Below, in pieces: positions 8,759 through 17,474 of a stretch of DNA of 64,000 nt. The position numbers and the translations under genes were made by a program. Under the pieces are notes generated by a model that saw only the letters and a list, made by a program, of their open reading frames with translations, did not search any database and was not told the DNA's origin. Within the stretch, counting starts at the first letter, position 1; each line of letters begins with the position of its first letter. The DNA lies in NCBI GenBank assembly GCA_902826695.1, contig CADEFU010000008.1, forward strand, positions 105,568 to 169,567. The letters run 5' to 3'. Origin of the DNA: an uncultured Alphaproteobacteria bacterium (GTDB taxonomy: Bacteria; Pseudomonadota; Alphaproteobacteria; Micropepsales; Micropepsaceae).

Positions 8759-10927
8759 ATGATGCGCCAATTCGAACTCGTCGAGCGCGTGAAGGCGTAC
8801 GATCCGGACGCGGATGAGGATTTGCTCAATCGGGCCTACGTGTTCGGCGTCAAGGCGCATGGCAATCAGAAGCGCGACTCGGGCGATCCGTATTTTTCCC
8901 ATCCGCTGGAAGTTGCCGGCATCCTGACCGACCTCAAGCTCGATCAGGCGACGATCGTCACCGCGCTACTGCACGATACGATCGAAGATACGGGCGCCAC
9001 TCACGACGAAATCGAGAAGCAGTTCGGGCGCGAGATAGCGGACCTCGTCGATGGGGTCACGAAGCTTTCCAAGCTTGAGTTACAGTCTGAGGAAACGAAG
9101 CAGGCGGAAAATTTCCGCAAGTTCATGCTTGCCATGAGCAATGACGTGCGCGTGCTGCTGGTCAAGCTTGCCGACCGGCTGCACAACATGCGCACGTTGA
9201 AGTCGATCAAGAAGGAAGACCGGCGCAAGCGCATTGCGGCGGAGACGATGGAGATCTTTGCGCCGCTTGCCGGGCGCATGGGGATGCAAAATTTCCGTGA
9301 CGAGCTTGAGGATGCGGCGTTCGCCGAGATCAATCCCGAGATGCGCGCGCATGTGACGAAGCGGCTTGAAGAGCTGCGCAAGGAAAGCGCGCCGATTACT
9401 GAGCGCGTTACGAGCACGTTGAAGAAGAAGCTTGCCGAGTACGGGATCGAGGCGTCGGTCAGTTCGCGCGAGAAGAAGCCCTATTCCATCTGGCGCAAGA
9501 TGGAAGAAAAGAAGATGACGTTCGATCAGGTGTCGGACATCTTCGCGTTGCGCGTGATCGTGAATTCGATCGAGGATTGTTACCGTGCGCTCGGCGTCAT
9601 CCATGCGTCGTGGCGCCATGTGCCGGGACGGTTCAAGGACTACATCTCGCTGCCCAAGTCGAACAACTACCGCTCGCTGCATACGGAGATATTTGGGCCG
9701 GAGAACCAGCGCATCGAGCTGCAGATCCGTACCGAGGAGATGCACGAGATCGCGGAGGAAGGCATCGCGGCGCATTGGAGCTATAAGGACAAGCTCACCA
9801 GAGGCCGGCCGCTCGCCAACGTCGACGCGTACGAGTCGCTGCGTTCGCTGATCGAGTCGTTAAGGCTTGGCGACACGCCGGAAGAATTCCTCGAGAACAC
9901 AAAGCTCGAACTATTCCAGGATCAGGTGTTTTGCTTCACGCCGAAGGGGCGGTTGATCACGCTGCCGCGCGGTGCGTGTGCGATCGACTTTGCATATGCG
10001 GTGCACACCGAAGTCGGCGACACGTGCGTCGGCGCGAAGATCAATGGGCGGCACATGCCGCTGGCGACGAAGCTTAAGAACGGCGAAAGCGTCGAGATTA
10101 TCCGCTCGCCGAAGCAAGGGCCGTCGGCGATCTGGGAGCAGGTCGTGGTAACCGGCAAGGCGCGAGCCTCGATCCGGCGGTACCTGAAGAATGCCGAGAA
10201 GATCGAGCATCAGCGCATGGGGCGCGCGATCCTCGAGAAGGCGTTCCGCGATGCCGGCCAGGAATATTCCGAAAAGGCGCTTACGACGGCGCTGAAGAAG
10301 TTGAAGCTTGCGCGGGTCGAGGACGTATATGCGCATCTTGGCCAAGGATTGGTCGCAGCAGGGGACGTGGTCAAAGCTGTGTTCCCCAGCATCAAGGCGG
10401 ATGCGGGATTGCTCAGCTGGGCGAACTGGATGACGCGCAAGCCCAAGGGCAGCGCGATCCCGATCGAGGGCTTGGCGGCTGGGCTTGGCTATCATCTAGC
10501 GCCGTGCTGTCAGCCGCTGGCCGGCGACCGGATCATCGGCGTGATCTCACAGGGGCTAGGTGTCGTCGTGCACACGGCGGACTGCGATCAGCTTGAGGCG
10601 CTTCAGGATCAAATCGACAGTTGGCTCGACCTTAAATGGTCGCCGGATGCGGCAAATGAGGTGCAGGTCGGGCGGCTCAAAATCGTCATCGACAATGCGA
10701 AAGGTGCGCTGGCCAATATGTGCAATGCGATCGCCAATCACGGCGGCAATATCAACAATTTGAAGATTGTCGGGCGGACGGCGCTTGTGTTCGACATATT
10801 GGTTGATGTTGAAGTGCGCGACGCGAAACATTTGGCGGCGATCATAGCGGGCCTTCGAACTTCGCCCTCCATCAATGCCGTCGATCGTCCACACGGTGAA
10901 AAGGAACTGACGCAACATGACGCCTGA
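8759..10927 (+). CDS. rsh: Bifunctional (p)ppGpp synthetase/hydrolase (RSH)
   Basis: The protein has 722 residues from the ATG at 8759, with GGGAG about 11 bases upstream; the longer frame begins with TTG. The HD hydrolase domain is intact (H48 in YFSHPLEVA, LLHDTIEDT with H72/D73, and DRLHNMRTL). The synthetase domain is intact (SREKKPYSIWRKM, DIFALRVIV, PGRFKDYISLPKSNNYRSLHT). A TGS domain (VFCFTPKGRLITLPRGA) and a C-terminal ACT domain follow. It is therefore the single long RSH of Alphaproteobacteria, able in principle to make and degrade the alarmone. Its end overlaps pyrE by 11 bases. Confidence 0.96.
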   Translation: MMRQFELVERVKAYDPDADEDLLNRAYVFGVKAHGNQKRDSGDPYFSHPLEVAGILTDLKLDQATIVTALLHDTIEDTGATHDEIEKQFGREIADLVDGVTKLSKLELQSEETKQAENFRKFMLAMSNDVRVLLVKLADRLHNMRTLKSIKKEDRRKRIAAETMEIFAPLAGRMGMQNFRDELEDAAFAEINPEMRAHVTKRLEELRKESAPITERVTSTLKKKLAEYGIEASVSSREKKPYSIWRKMEEKKMTFDQVSDIFALRVIVNSIEDCYRALGVIHASWRHVPGRFKDYISLPKSNNYRSLHTEIFGPENQRIELQIRTEEMHEIAEEGIAAHWSYKDKLTRGRPLANVDAYESLRSLIESLRLGDTPEEFLENTKLELFQDQVFCFTPKGRLITLPRGACAIDFAYAVHTEVGDTCVGAKINGRHMPLATKLKNGESVEIIRSPKQGPSAIWEQVVVTGKARASIRRYLKNAEKIEHQRMGRAILEKAFRDAGQEYSEKALTTALKKLKLARVEDVYAHLGQGLVAAGDVVKAVFPSIKADAGLLSWANWMTRKPKGSAIPIEGLAAGLGYHLAPCCQPLAGDRIIGVISQGLGVVVHTADCDQLEALQDQIDSWLDLKWSPDAANEVQVGRLKIVIDNAKGALANMCNAIANHGGNINNLKIVGRTALVFDILVDVEVRDAKHLAAIIAGLRTSPSINAVDRPHGEKELTQHDA

Positions 10928-11501
10928 ACAAGTGCTCGGCGAATTTCAGAAGGCTGGCGCGCTGCTCAAAGGACACTTCATTCTGTCGTCCGGCCGGCAC
11001 TCCGACACGTTCTTGCAGAAGGCGCTGGTGTTTCAATATCCCAAGCGGACCGCAAAGTTGTGCAAGGCGTTGGCCGGGTTGATCAAGACGAAGGTGAAGA
11101 AACGGATCGATGCGATTGTGTCGCCCGCTGTCGGCGGGATTATTCCGGGCTACGAAACCGCGCGCCAGATGGGGTTGCCTGCGATGTTCGTCGAGCGGCA
11201 GGACGGCGTTTTTCAGCTGCGCCGGAACTTCCATCTGGATGACACGATGAATGTCGTGATCGTCGAAGACGTCGTCTCGACCGGCCTGTCGTCGCGTGAG
11301 TGTATCGAGGCGGTGAGAAAGACGGGCGCGAACGTGTTGGCGCTCGCGGCGCTGATCGATCGCTCCGCCGGTGAGGCGAAGTTCGACGTGCCGTTCATTC
11401 CGCTCGCACGTATCAAAGTGGCGTCATGGGAGGCGAACAAGCTGCCGAAGCATCTGGCGGGGACGCCGGCGGTGAAGCCCGGGAGTAGGGGGCTCAAATG
11501 A
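10917..11501 (+). CDS. pyrE: Orotate phosphoribosyltransferase
   Basis: This 194-residue protein converts orotate and PRPP to OMP in pyrimidine synthesis. The PRPP loop VVIVEDVVSTG is at residues 113-123, GHFILSSGRHSDTFLQKA near the N-terminus matches the substrate region, and VSPAVGGIIPGYETAR follows the expected pattern. Its start overlaps the end of rsh and its end overlaps pdxJ by ATGA, so the rsh-pyrE-pdxJ-acpS run is tightly coupled. Confidence 0.96.
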   Translation: MTPEQVLGEFQKAGALLKGHFILSSGRHSDTFLQKALVFQYPKRTAKLCKALAGLIKTKVKKRIDAIVSPAVGGIIPGYETARQMGLPAMFVERQDGVFQLRRNFHLDDTMNVVIVEDVVSTGLSSRECIEAVRKTGANVLALAALIDRSAGEAKFDVPFIPLARIKVASWEANKLPKHLAGTPAVKPGSRGLK

Positions 11502-12262
11502 GCCGGCAGCTGCGCCTCGGCGTGAATATTGATCACGTCGCAACGATCCGGAACGCGCGCGGTGGCAAACATCCCGATCCGTTGCGCGCGGCACAGATGG
11601 CTGTCGCGGCGGGAGCCGACGGGATCACGGCGCACTTGCGCGAAGATCGACGGCATATCAGCGACGACGACATCGAGCGGCTCGTGCGGGAGATCGACCG
11701 GCCGCTCAATCTCGAGATGGCGGCGACCGAGGAGATGCTGAGCATAGCGCTCAAGCACAGACCACATGCTGTTTGCCTGGTGCCCGAGAAGCGCGAGGAG
11801 CGCACCACAGAAGGTGGGCTCGATGTCGCTGCCGGGCACAACATTTTGGCGCCCTATGTGCGCGAGCTCGCGGCGGCGAAGATTCGCGTGTCGTTGTTCG
11901 TCGAAGCAAACCCGGTGCAGCTTGCGGTCGCGAAGGCGCTCGGTGCGCATGTGGTGGAACTGCATGCGGGTGCATACTGCGATGCCCATGCAGATGGCGA
12001 CTTCGCCGGACGCGATAAGATTTTGGCGCGGTTGAGAGCTGGCGCGAAGGAAGCTTCGCGGCTCGGGCTCGAGGTGCATGCGGGGCATGGTCTCAGTTTT
12101 GAGACGGTCGGCCCGGTTGCTGCGATCCCCGAGGTCGTAGAATTGAACATAGGGCATTTCCTGGTCGGCGAGGCGATCTTCACGGGCTTCGACGCCTCGA
12201 TTAGGCGCATGCGGCAGCTGATGGACGAAGCGCGCGGCGGTGGGGAGGCGCAGTTCGCGTGA
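11498..12262 (+). CDS. pdxJ: Pyridoxine 5'-phosphate synthase
   Basis: This 254-residue TIM-barrel enzyme condenses 1-deoxyxylulose 5-phosphate with 3-amino-1-hydroxyacetone phosphate in vitamin B6 synthesis. The diagnostic opening [17 protein letters not shown] is followed by [44 protein letters not shown] and the late GHGLSFETV and [11 protein letters not shown] segments. It is coupled by 4-base overlaps to pyrE and acpS. Confidence 0.97.
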   Translation: MSRQLRLGVNIDHVATIRNARGGKHPDPLRAAQMAVAAGADGITAHLREDRRHISDDDIERLVREIDRPLNLEMAATEEMLSIALKHRPHAVCLVPEKREERTTEGGLDVAAGHNILAPYVRELAAAKIRVSLFVEANPVQLAVAKALGAHVVELHAGAYCDAHADGDFAGRDKILARLRAGAKEASRLGLEVHAGHGLSFETVGPVAAIPEVVELNIGHFLVGEAIFTGFDASIRRMRQLMDEARGGGEAQFA

Positions 12263-12669
12263 TCATCGGTATCGGCAGCGACTTGATCGACATCCGGCGC
12301 ATCGAAGCGACGTTGGAGAAATTCGGCGACAGATTCGTGAAGCGGTTGTTTACCGAGATCGAGCAGCGCAAGTCGGAGGGGCGGAAGAACCGCGCTGCTT
12401 CGTATGCGAAGCGCTTTGCAGCCAAGGAGGCTTGTTCCAAGGCGCTGGGCACCGGATTCAGGAAAAGCGTGTATTGGCGCGACTTGGGGGTCGTGAACAT
12501 GCGCTCGGGCAAGCCCACGATGGCGTTGACTGGCGGGGCGGCGGTGCGGCTGGCCGAACTCACGCCAAAGGGAATGCGCGCGCAGATCGACCTGTCGATT
12601 ACGGATGATTTTCCGCTGGCCCAAGCGATTGTGATTATTTCGGCTGTGCCGGCCGAATTGCCTCAGTAG
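12259..12669 (+). CDS. acpS: Holo-[acyl-carrier-protein] synthase
   Basis: This 136-residue enzyme transfers phosphopantetheine from CoA to acyl carrier protein. It starts at GTG 12259, overlapping the pdxJ stop as [20 protein letters not shown] carries the magnesium-binding Asp, and [16 protein letters not shown] is the second metal/CoA signature. The gene is followed by a 110-bp gap with a promoter-like element before lepB, so the upstream operon may end here. Confidence 0.95.
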   Translation: MIIGIGSDLIDIRRIEATLEKFGDRFVKRLFTEIEQRKSEGRKNRAASYAKRFAAKEACSKALGTGFRKSVYWRDLGVVNMRSGKPTMALTGGAAVRLAELTPKGMRAQIDLSITDDFPLAQAIVIISAVPAELPQ

Positions 12670-12724
12670 GGCCGTTTTCGGCGGTTATCCTTCGCCATGT
12701 TAACGGGCTGTAACACCTGCCGAA

Positions 12725-12760
12725 TTGACACTTTTGGGCTGAAACCTCATGTCTTGAGGT
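12725..12760 (+). promoter_or_regulatory. Promoter-like element and dyad upstream of lepB
   Basis: A perfect TTGACA lies at 12725-12730. At a spacing of 17 the next hexamer is CATGTC, a poor -10 match. It falls in a perfect inverted repeat, ACCTCA (12744-12749) and TGAGGT (12755-12760) with a five-base loop. This could be a promoter with an overlapping operator driving the signal-peptidase/rnc/era genes. Only the pattern is seen; activity is untested. Confidence 0.4.
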
Positions 12761-12783
12761 GAAAGATTTCAACGGGATTGCGT

Positions 12784-13548
12784 ATGACGTCCGGGACTGA
12801 AATGCCGTGGTGGCGCACGAATGTGGCGGTGGAGACCTATAAGACGCTCGGCATCGCGGCGTTCTTCTTTTTGTTCATGCCGACGTTGTTGTTTCAGCCG
12901 TTCCGCATTCCGTCGTCGTCGATGGAGGGCACGCTTGAGGTTGGCGACTATTTGTTCGTGTCGAAGTTCACGTACGGCTACTCGCAGTACTCGTTTCCGT
13001 TCTTCACGCCGGTCGCGTTTGCGGGCCGCGTGATGGATCGGCCGGCCGAGCGCGGCGATGTCGTGGTGTTTCGCCTGCCGCAAGATCCGACGCAGGACTA
13101 CATCAAGCGCGTCGTCGGCATTGCGGGTGACCGGGTGCAGATGATCCGCGGCGTGCTGCACGTCAACGGCGAGCCGGCGAAGCTTGAGAAGATCGACGAT
13201 CGTATCGACGTCGACGAGTACGGCAACGAGCAACGCGTGGAGCGCTACTATGAAACGCTGCCCGGCGGTGTGAAGCATGTGGTCTTGGATCGGATCAAAG
13301 ATGCACAGTACGACGAAACGGATGAGTTCACGGTTCCGCCCGGGCACTACTTCATGATGGGTGACAATCGCGACAACTCGAACGATAGCCGGGTGCCGTA
13401 TTCAGGCGTTGGTTTCGTGCCGGAGCAGAACTTGGTCGGGCGCGCGGAAGTCGTCTTCTTCTCGCATGATGGGTCGGCGCAGCTTTGGGAAGTGTGGAAG
13501 TGGCCGTTTGCGATCCGCTACAGCCGTCTTCTTAGTGGGATCGGTTGA
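12784..13548 (+). CDS. lepB: Signal peptidase I, first tandem copy
   Basis: The protein has 254 residues from the ATG at 12784, six bases after GGGA. It cleaves Sec/Tat signal peptides at the outer face of the inner membrane. One N-terminal membrane segment (GIAAFFFLFMPTLLF) is followed by IPSSSMEGTL with the nucleophile Ser46, then DYIKRVVG with the general-base Lys108, and GDNRDNSNDSR (box E). It is seven bases upstream of a second, closely similar copy, and both have full catalytic dyads. Confidence 0.95.
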   Translation: MTSGTEMPWWRTNVAVETYKTLGIAAFFFLFMPTLLFQPFRIPSSSMEGTLEVGDYLFVSKFTYGYSQYSFPFFTPVAFAGRVMDRPAERGDVVVFRLPQDPTQDYIKRVVGIAGDRVQMIRGVLHVNGEPAKLEKIDDRIDVDEYGNEQRVERYYETLPGGVKHVVLDRIKDAQYDETDEFTVPPGHYFMMGDNRDNSNDSRVPYSGVGFVPEQNLVGRAEVVFFSHDGSAQLWEVWKWPFAIRYSRLLSGIG

Positions 13549-13555
13549 CCGCCAT

Positions 13556-14311
13556 ATGTTGGGCGATGCGACGCGCGAGCAGCCGTCTTGGGGCATTGAG
13601 GCTCTGAAGACGGTTGTCTATGCGCTGTTGATCGCGGTGTTCATTCGCACGTTCTTGTACCAACCGTTCAACATTCCATCGAGTTCGATGGAGAATACGT
13701 TGCTGGTCGGCGACTACTTGTTCGTGTCGAAGTTTGCGTACGGCTATTCGAAGCACGCGTTTCCGTATTCGCCTGAATTGTTCGAAGGGCGCAAGTGGGC
13801 GGCCGAGCCAGAGCGCGGGGACGTCGCCGTGTTCCGCTTACCGGCGCGGCCTTGGGAAGACTACATCAAACGTGTCGTGGGTTTGCCGAACGACCGCATT
13901 CAGATGATCGACGGCGTGCTGCACATCAACGGCTTGCCGTGCAAGCTCGAGCGCGTGGACGATTGGGTCGAGCAGACGCCTTATGGCGAGCAGCGGGTGG
14001 CGCGTTATCGCGAGACCCTGCCGAATGGTGCGACCCACTACATTCTCGATAGCGAACCTGATAAGCCTGGTGCAGACAACACGCAGGAATTCGTTGTTCC
14101 GCCCGGGCACTACTTTATGATGGGCGATAATCGCGACAATTCAAACGACAGCCGTATCCCGGACAGCGGCGTCGGATTCGTACCCGCAGAGAACCTCGTC
14201 GGCCGGGCCGACATCATCTTCTTTTCGACCGATGGCAGTGCGCAAATCTGGGAAGTCTGGAAGTGGCCGTGGACGATCCGCTACGGCCGCTTCTTCCACA
14301 CCATCGGCTAA
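13556..14311 (+). CDS. lepB: Signal peptidase I, second tandem copy
   Basis: The protein has 251 residues from the ATG at 13556. It is plainly a paralogue of the preceding gene: PFNIPSSSMENTL with Ser44, DYIKRVVG with Lys105, and an identical GDNRDNSNDSR box. Differences are concentrated between the two halves of the catalytic domain, which may shift substrate preference. A longer open frame upstream (to 13361) lies inside the first copy in another phase and is ignored. Its last 80 bases also encode the start of RNase III in a different frame. Confidence 0.95.
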   Translation: MLGDATREQPSWGIEALKTVVYALLIAVFIRTFLYQPFNIPSSSMENTLLVGDYLFVSKFAYGYSKHAFPYSPELFEGRKWAAEPERGDVAVFRLPARPWEDYIKRVVGLPNDRIQMIDGVLHINGLPCKLERVDDWVEQTPYGEQRVARYRETLPNGATHYILDSEPDKPGADNTQEFVVPPGHYFMMGDNRDNSNDSRIPDSGVGFVPAENLVGRADIIFFSTDGSAQIWEVWKWPWTIRYGRFFHTIG

Positions 14312-14981
14312 GCCGAAAAAGGCGGACGGCAAAGCCGGGACGCTTACGTTCGGGCACCGGTTCAAAGACGCGGCGTTGCTCGCGCGCGCGCTCACGCATT
14401 CGAGCACGGGCGGCGCAGACAACGAGCGTCTGGAGTTTTTGGGTGACCGCATCTTGGGGTTCATCATCGCGGAACTGCTGATCGAGCAGTTTCCTCACGA
14501 AAAGGAAGGGTCGTTGGCTTTGAAGCTAAACGCGCTTGTGCGAATGGAGACTTGTGCGCGTGTGGCGGAAGCGGCGGGCGTGGATGCGGCGTTGATCTTG
14601 GCGCCGGCGGAGGAGCGTTCGGGGGGGCGACGGAAGGCGGCTATCCTGGGTGACGCATGCGAGGCGGTGATCGCGGCGCTCTATCTCGACGGCGGGATCG
14701 AGGCGGCGCGTAAGTTCATATCCAAGCACTGGCAGCCGCTGATGAGCGAAGTGACCGGCGATCTGCGCGATCCAAAGAACGCGCTGCAAGAGTGGGCGCA
14801 GGGTCGCAAACTTGGAACGCCGTCGTACCGCGTGTCGCGGCGCGAAGGGCCCGACCATGCGCCACGCTTTACGGTTGAGGTTTCGGTGCGGGGCCACGAA
14901 CCGGCCGTTGGCGAAGGCTTGAGCTTGCGTGCTGCGGAGCAGTCGGCGGCGCGGACCTTGATGCAGAGGCTTACGCCATGA
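14232..14981 (+). CDS. rnc: Ribonuclease III
   Basis: This 249-residue double-strand-specific endoribonuclease has the signature NERLEFLGDRILG with catalytic Glu68 and Asp72, and the second pair Asp141/Glu144 in LGDACEAVIAALYLDGG. A C-terminal dsRNA-binding domain begins at DPKNALQEWAQ. The start is unusual. The only usable codons are ATG 14232 or GTG 14238, both inside the second lepB gene, giving a Ser/Thr/Lys-rich N-terminal extension of about 35 residues before the usual GHRFKDAALL start. It overlaps era by ATGA. Confidence 0.95.
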   Translation: MAVRKSGKSGSGRGRSATAASSTPSAKPKKADGKAGTLTFGHRFKDAALLARALTHSSTGGADNERLEFLGDRILGFIIAELLIEQFPHEKEGSLALKLNALVRMETCARVAEAAGVDAALILAPAEERSGGRRKAAILGDACEAVIAALYLDGGIEAARKFISKHWQPLMSEVTGDLRDPKNALQEWAQGRKLGTPSYRVSRREGPDHAPRFTVEVSVRGHEPAVGEGLSLRAAEQSAARTLMQRLTP

Positions 14982-15901
14982 GCGAGGGAACGCGCTGCGG
15001 CTTTGCTGCCATCATCGGCGCGCCGAATGCAGGCAAGTCTACGCTCGTCAACAGGCTTGTCGGCTCGAAGGTTTCGATCGTCAGCCGCAAGGTGCAGACG
15101 ACGCGCATGCGCGTGCGCGGCGTTGTGATCGAGGGCGCTTCGCAGATCGTGCTTGTCGATACGCCGGGCATTTTCGAGCCGAGGCGCAATCTCGACAAGG
15201 CGATGGTGCAGGCGGCGTGGGCGGGTGCTGCGGATGCGGATCTCGTCTGCCTCATCATCGATGCGCCGGAACTGCTGCGCGATCCGGGCGGGCTTTCGGC
15301 GAAGGATACGGCACGCATTATCGCGGGGCTCAAGGATGCTCGGCGATCAGCTGTCTTGATCGTGAATAAGGTCGACGCGGTAAAGCGCGATCAGTTGCTG
15401 CCGCTTGTCGATCGGTATCGCGCCGAAACGACGTTCGACGAGGTGTTCATGATCTCGGCCGAGAAGGGCGACGGAACGGCCGACTTGGTTCGCTACTTGG
15501 CGGCCGCCGTACCTGCGGGTCCGTGGGCTTATCCGGAGGATCAGGCGTCGGATATTCCGCTTCGATTGTTGGCGGCGGAGATTACGCGAGAGCGGATATA
15601 CGACCGGCTGCATCAGGAGCTGCCCTACTCAACGACGGTCGTCACTGAGCAGTGGAGCGAGATGAAGGACGGATCGGCGCGCGTCGAGCAGACAATCTTC
15701 GTCGAGCGCGATGGGCAGAAGGCAATCGTGCTTGGCAAAGGCGGCGCTTCGATCAAGGAACTCGGCTCGTCGGCCAGGGCCGAGATGGAGACCTTGTTCG
15801 GCCACAAGGTCCATCTATTCCTGCATGTGAAGGTGCGCGAGAACTGGGCCGATGATCCCGCGCACTATCGAGAGATGGGGCTGGAGCGCCCGAAGCGTTA
15901 G
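14978..15901 (+). CDS. era: Ribosome-assembly GTPase Era
   Basis: This 307-residue GTPase helps mature 16S rRNA and the 30S subunit. The G1 motif GAPNAGKS is at 14-21, switch threonines are in VQTTRMRVRG, G3 DTPG is at 61-64 and G4 NKVD at 130-133. The C-terminal KH domain is seen in KAIVLGKGGASIKELGSSAR. It is coupled to rnc by a 4-base overlap and shares TTAG with the stop of the convergent YbjN-like gene. Confidence 0.97.
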   Translation: MSEGTRCGFAAIIGAPNAGKSTLVNRLVGSKVSIVSRKVQTTRMRVRGVVIEGASQIVLVDTPGIFEPRRNLDKAMVQAAWAGAADADLVCLIIDAPELLRDPGGLSAKDTARIIAGLKDARRSAVLIVNKVDAVKRDQLLPLVDRYRAETTFDEVFMISAEKGDGTADLVRYLAAAVPAGPWAYPEDQASDIPLRLLAAEITRERIYDRLHQELPYSTTVVTEQWSEMKDGSARVEQTIFVERDGQKAIVLGKGGASIKELGSSARAEMETLFGHKVHLFLHVKVRENWADDPAHYREMGLERPKR

Positions 15902-16560
15902 CGGCGTAGCGAGGTCGCGTAGCCCTGCTGCTTCACGAAGCTTTGTATATCGCGCGGCGATGCCAGGATCGGGCGCAGCAATGGGCCGCCGCTCGTGTGC
16001 TGGAACGGGCTCTGGCCAAACACGCCGGGCTGCTGCAATCCGGCGACGGTTTGGCTTTGGAGACCCTTGAGCGTTTCGCGGAACGTCACGATGAAGGACG
16101 CGATGTTGATTGCGAGATTGCGTTTCGTTACGCCGCCGTCGATCAACTGCAAGTTACCGACGCCGATCTTCGAACTGTCGACCTTAAAGAACGTCAAGTA
16201 CAGGTTGCTCTTGTTGACGCCGTTCAGCGCTTCCAGCGAATAGCCGCCGGCGCTCGTCTCCAGCAGCACGACTAGTGCCAATGCGATGCACTTTCCCGGC
16301 CGAGGCTGGTCGCACATGACGGCCTGCAAATTGTAGGGAATACCGCCGTCGGAGAAGACGACGATCTTTTCTCCGCCGCCGGCATCTCTGACTTCGGCTT
16401 GTGGGGCGCCCAGTTCGCGGACAAGGGCAGCGAGGCTTTCAGCGGATACGCTGCTGATAACCTGATCGGGGTTTGCGATCGGTGGTTCGTTCTGGTCGGC
16501 GGCAGTGGCCGCACCAGCGAGGGCGAGTGTTGCGGCGAGTGCGACTGCTGCTATGCGCAT
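15898..16560 (-). CDS. Exported YbjN-domain-like protein, copy 1
   Basis: The protein has 220 residues from the ATG at 16560, with GAGAG upstream. The signal peptide is MRIAAVALAATLALAGAATAA. The mature part has NPDQVISSVSAESLAALVRELGA, the paired-helix start of YbjN domains, a VMCDQPRPGKCIALALVV segment with two cysteines, and NIASFIVTFRETLK. The same layout occurs in the next gene, so they are paralogues. A longer frame upstream lacks a signal peptide. Function is unknown; YbjN folds resemble type III secretion chaperones, but no secretion genes are near. Confidence 0.7.
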   Translation of the reverse strand: MRIAAVALAATLALAGAATAADQNEPPIANPDQVISSVSAESLAALVRELGAPQAEVRDAGGGEKIVVFSDGGIPYNLQAVMCDQPRPGKCIALALVVLLETSAGGYSLEALNGVNKSNLYLTFFKVDSSKIGVGNLQLIDGGVTKRNLAINIASFIVTFRETLKGLQSQTVAGLQQPGVFGQSPFQHTSGGPLLRPILASPRDIQSFVKQQGYATSLRR

Positions 16561-16679
16561 GAGGTCTCTCTTTCGGTCCAACGCATGGATGAGGAGGAAG
16601 AGGCTAGTGGTTGTTGCCGGGGGCAACAACGGACCGCAGGTCGTCCCGCGGCCCATTGTTCGCTTGCCTGGGGTAGGCG

Positions 16680-17345
16680 TTAACGGCGGCGGCGCGGGAG
16701 CAGATGCTTGTAGTCCTGTTCCAGTTGCTGGGCCATGCGGGCGGCGACGCTTGGCGGGACACGTAGGGCACGGATGGGCTGCCTGTGGCCGTAGCTTGCA
16801 CTTTGGAAGCCGCCGGGGAGGGCGGCGCTCAGTTGCGAGGAAAGGCGCTTCATCGTCTCGCGGAATTCGATCGCGAACATGCCGATCTTGACCCCTAGAT
16901 TTCGGCGCGTGATGCCGCCTTCGACGATATCCACGCGGCCGACAAGGAACTTGCTGTTCTCCTCGCGGTAGAAGGTCAGGAACGCTGAGTCCTTGTTGCC
17001 TTGGTTTAGTGTGTCGAGCGTGAAGTTGAGCTTGCTGTTGTCAACCACGACCAGCATCAAGACGCCAAAGCACTTGCCGGGTTCGATGTCGCAAAATGTA
17101 AGCACGAGGTTGTGCGGCGTCTGGCCGTCGAGGAAGCTGACGCCTTTCTGTTTCTGGTCGGTGTGCTTTCTTACGTCGCCGCCGCCGATCTGCGTGACGA
17201 TCTCGGCGAGAACGTCGACATCCAGCGATTCGACGACTTGCTTTGGGTTGGTGATGTTGGGAAAGGCGTCCTCCGCAGCTTGCGCTTCGGGTTGCAGCGC
17301 AAGGCTTGTGATGGCGAAGGCTGCGGCGGTGATGAGGCGGCGCAT
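16680..17345 (-). CDS. Exported YbjN-domain-like protein, copy 2
   Basis: The protein has 221 residues from the ATG at 17345, preceded by GGAG. The signal peptide (ITAAAFAITSLALQPEAQA) is followed by ITNPKQVVESLDVDVLAEIVTQIGG, a CDIEPGKCFGVLMLVVV Cys pair at the place found in copy 1, GGITRRNLGVKIGMFAIEFRETMKRL and an Arg-rich end (LLPRRRR). It lies 119 bp upstream of copy 1 on the same strand and divergent to recO. The pair separates era from recO, genes usually close together. Confidence 0.7.
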   Translation of the reverse strand: MRRLITAAAFAITSLALQPEAQAAEDAFPNITNPKQVVESLDVDVLAEIVTQIGGGDVRKHTDQKQKGVSFLDGQTPHNLVLTFCDIEPGKCFGVLMLVVVDNSKLNFTLDTLNQGNKDSAFLTFYREENSKFLVGRVDIVEGGITRRNLGVKIGMFAIEFRETMKRLSSQLSAALPGGFQSASYGHRQPIRALRVPPSVAARMAQQLEQDYKHLLPRRRR

Positions 17346-17474
17346 GGGATCTCCGATGCCGGTCAAGGGACTCTCACGCTAGCAATCGCACCGAGCCGTC
17401 ACAACGATACCGCAGGTCGTTGCTGTTGGTTCTATTCTCTTGACAGGCGTAATGCGTACGCGTTGCCTCTCGCC

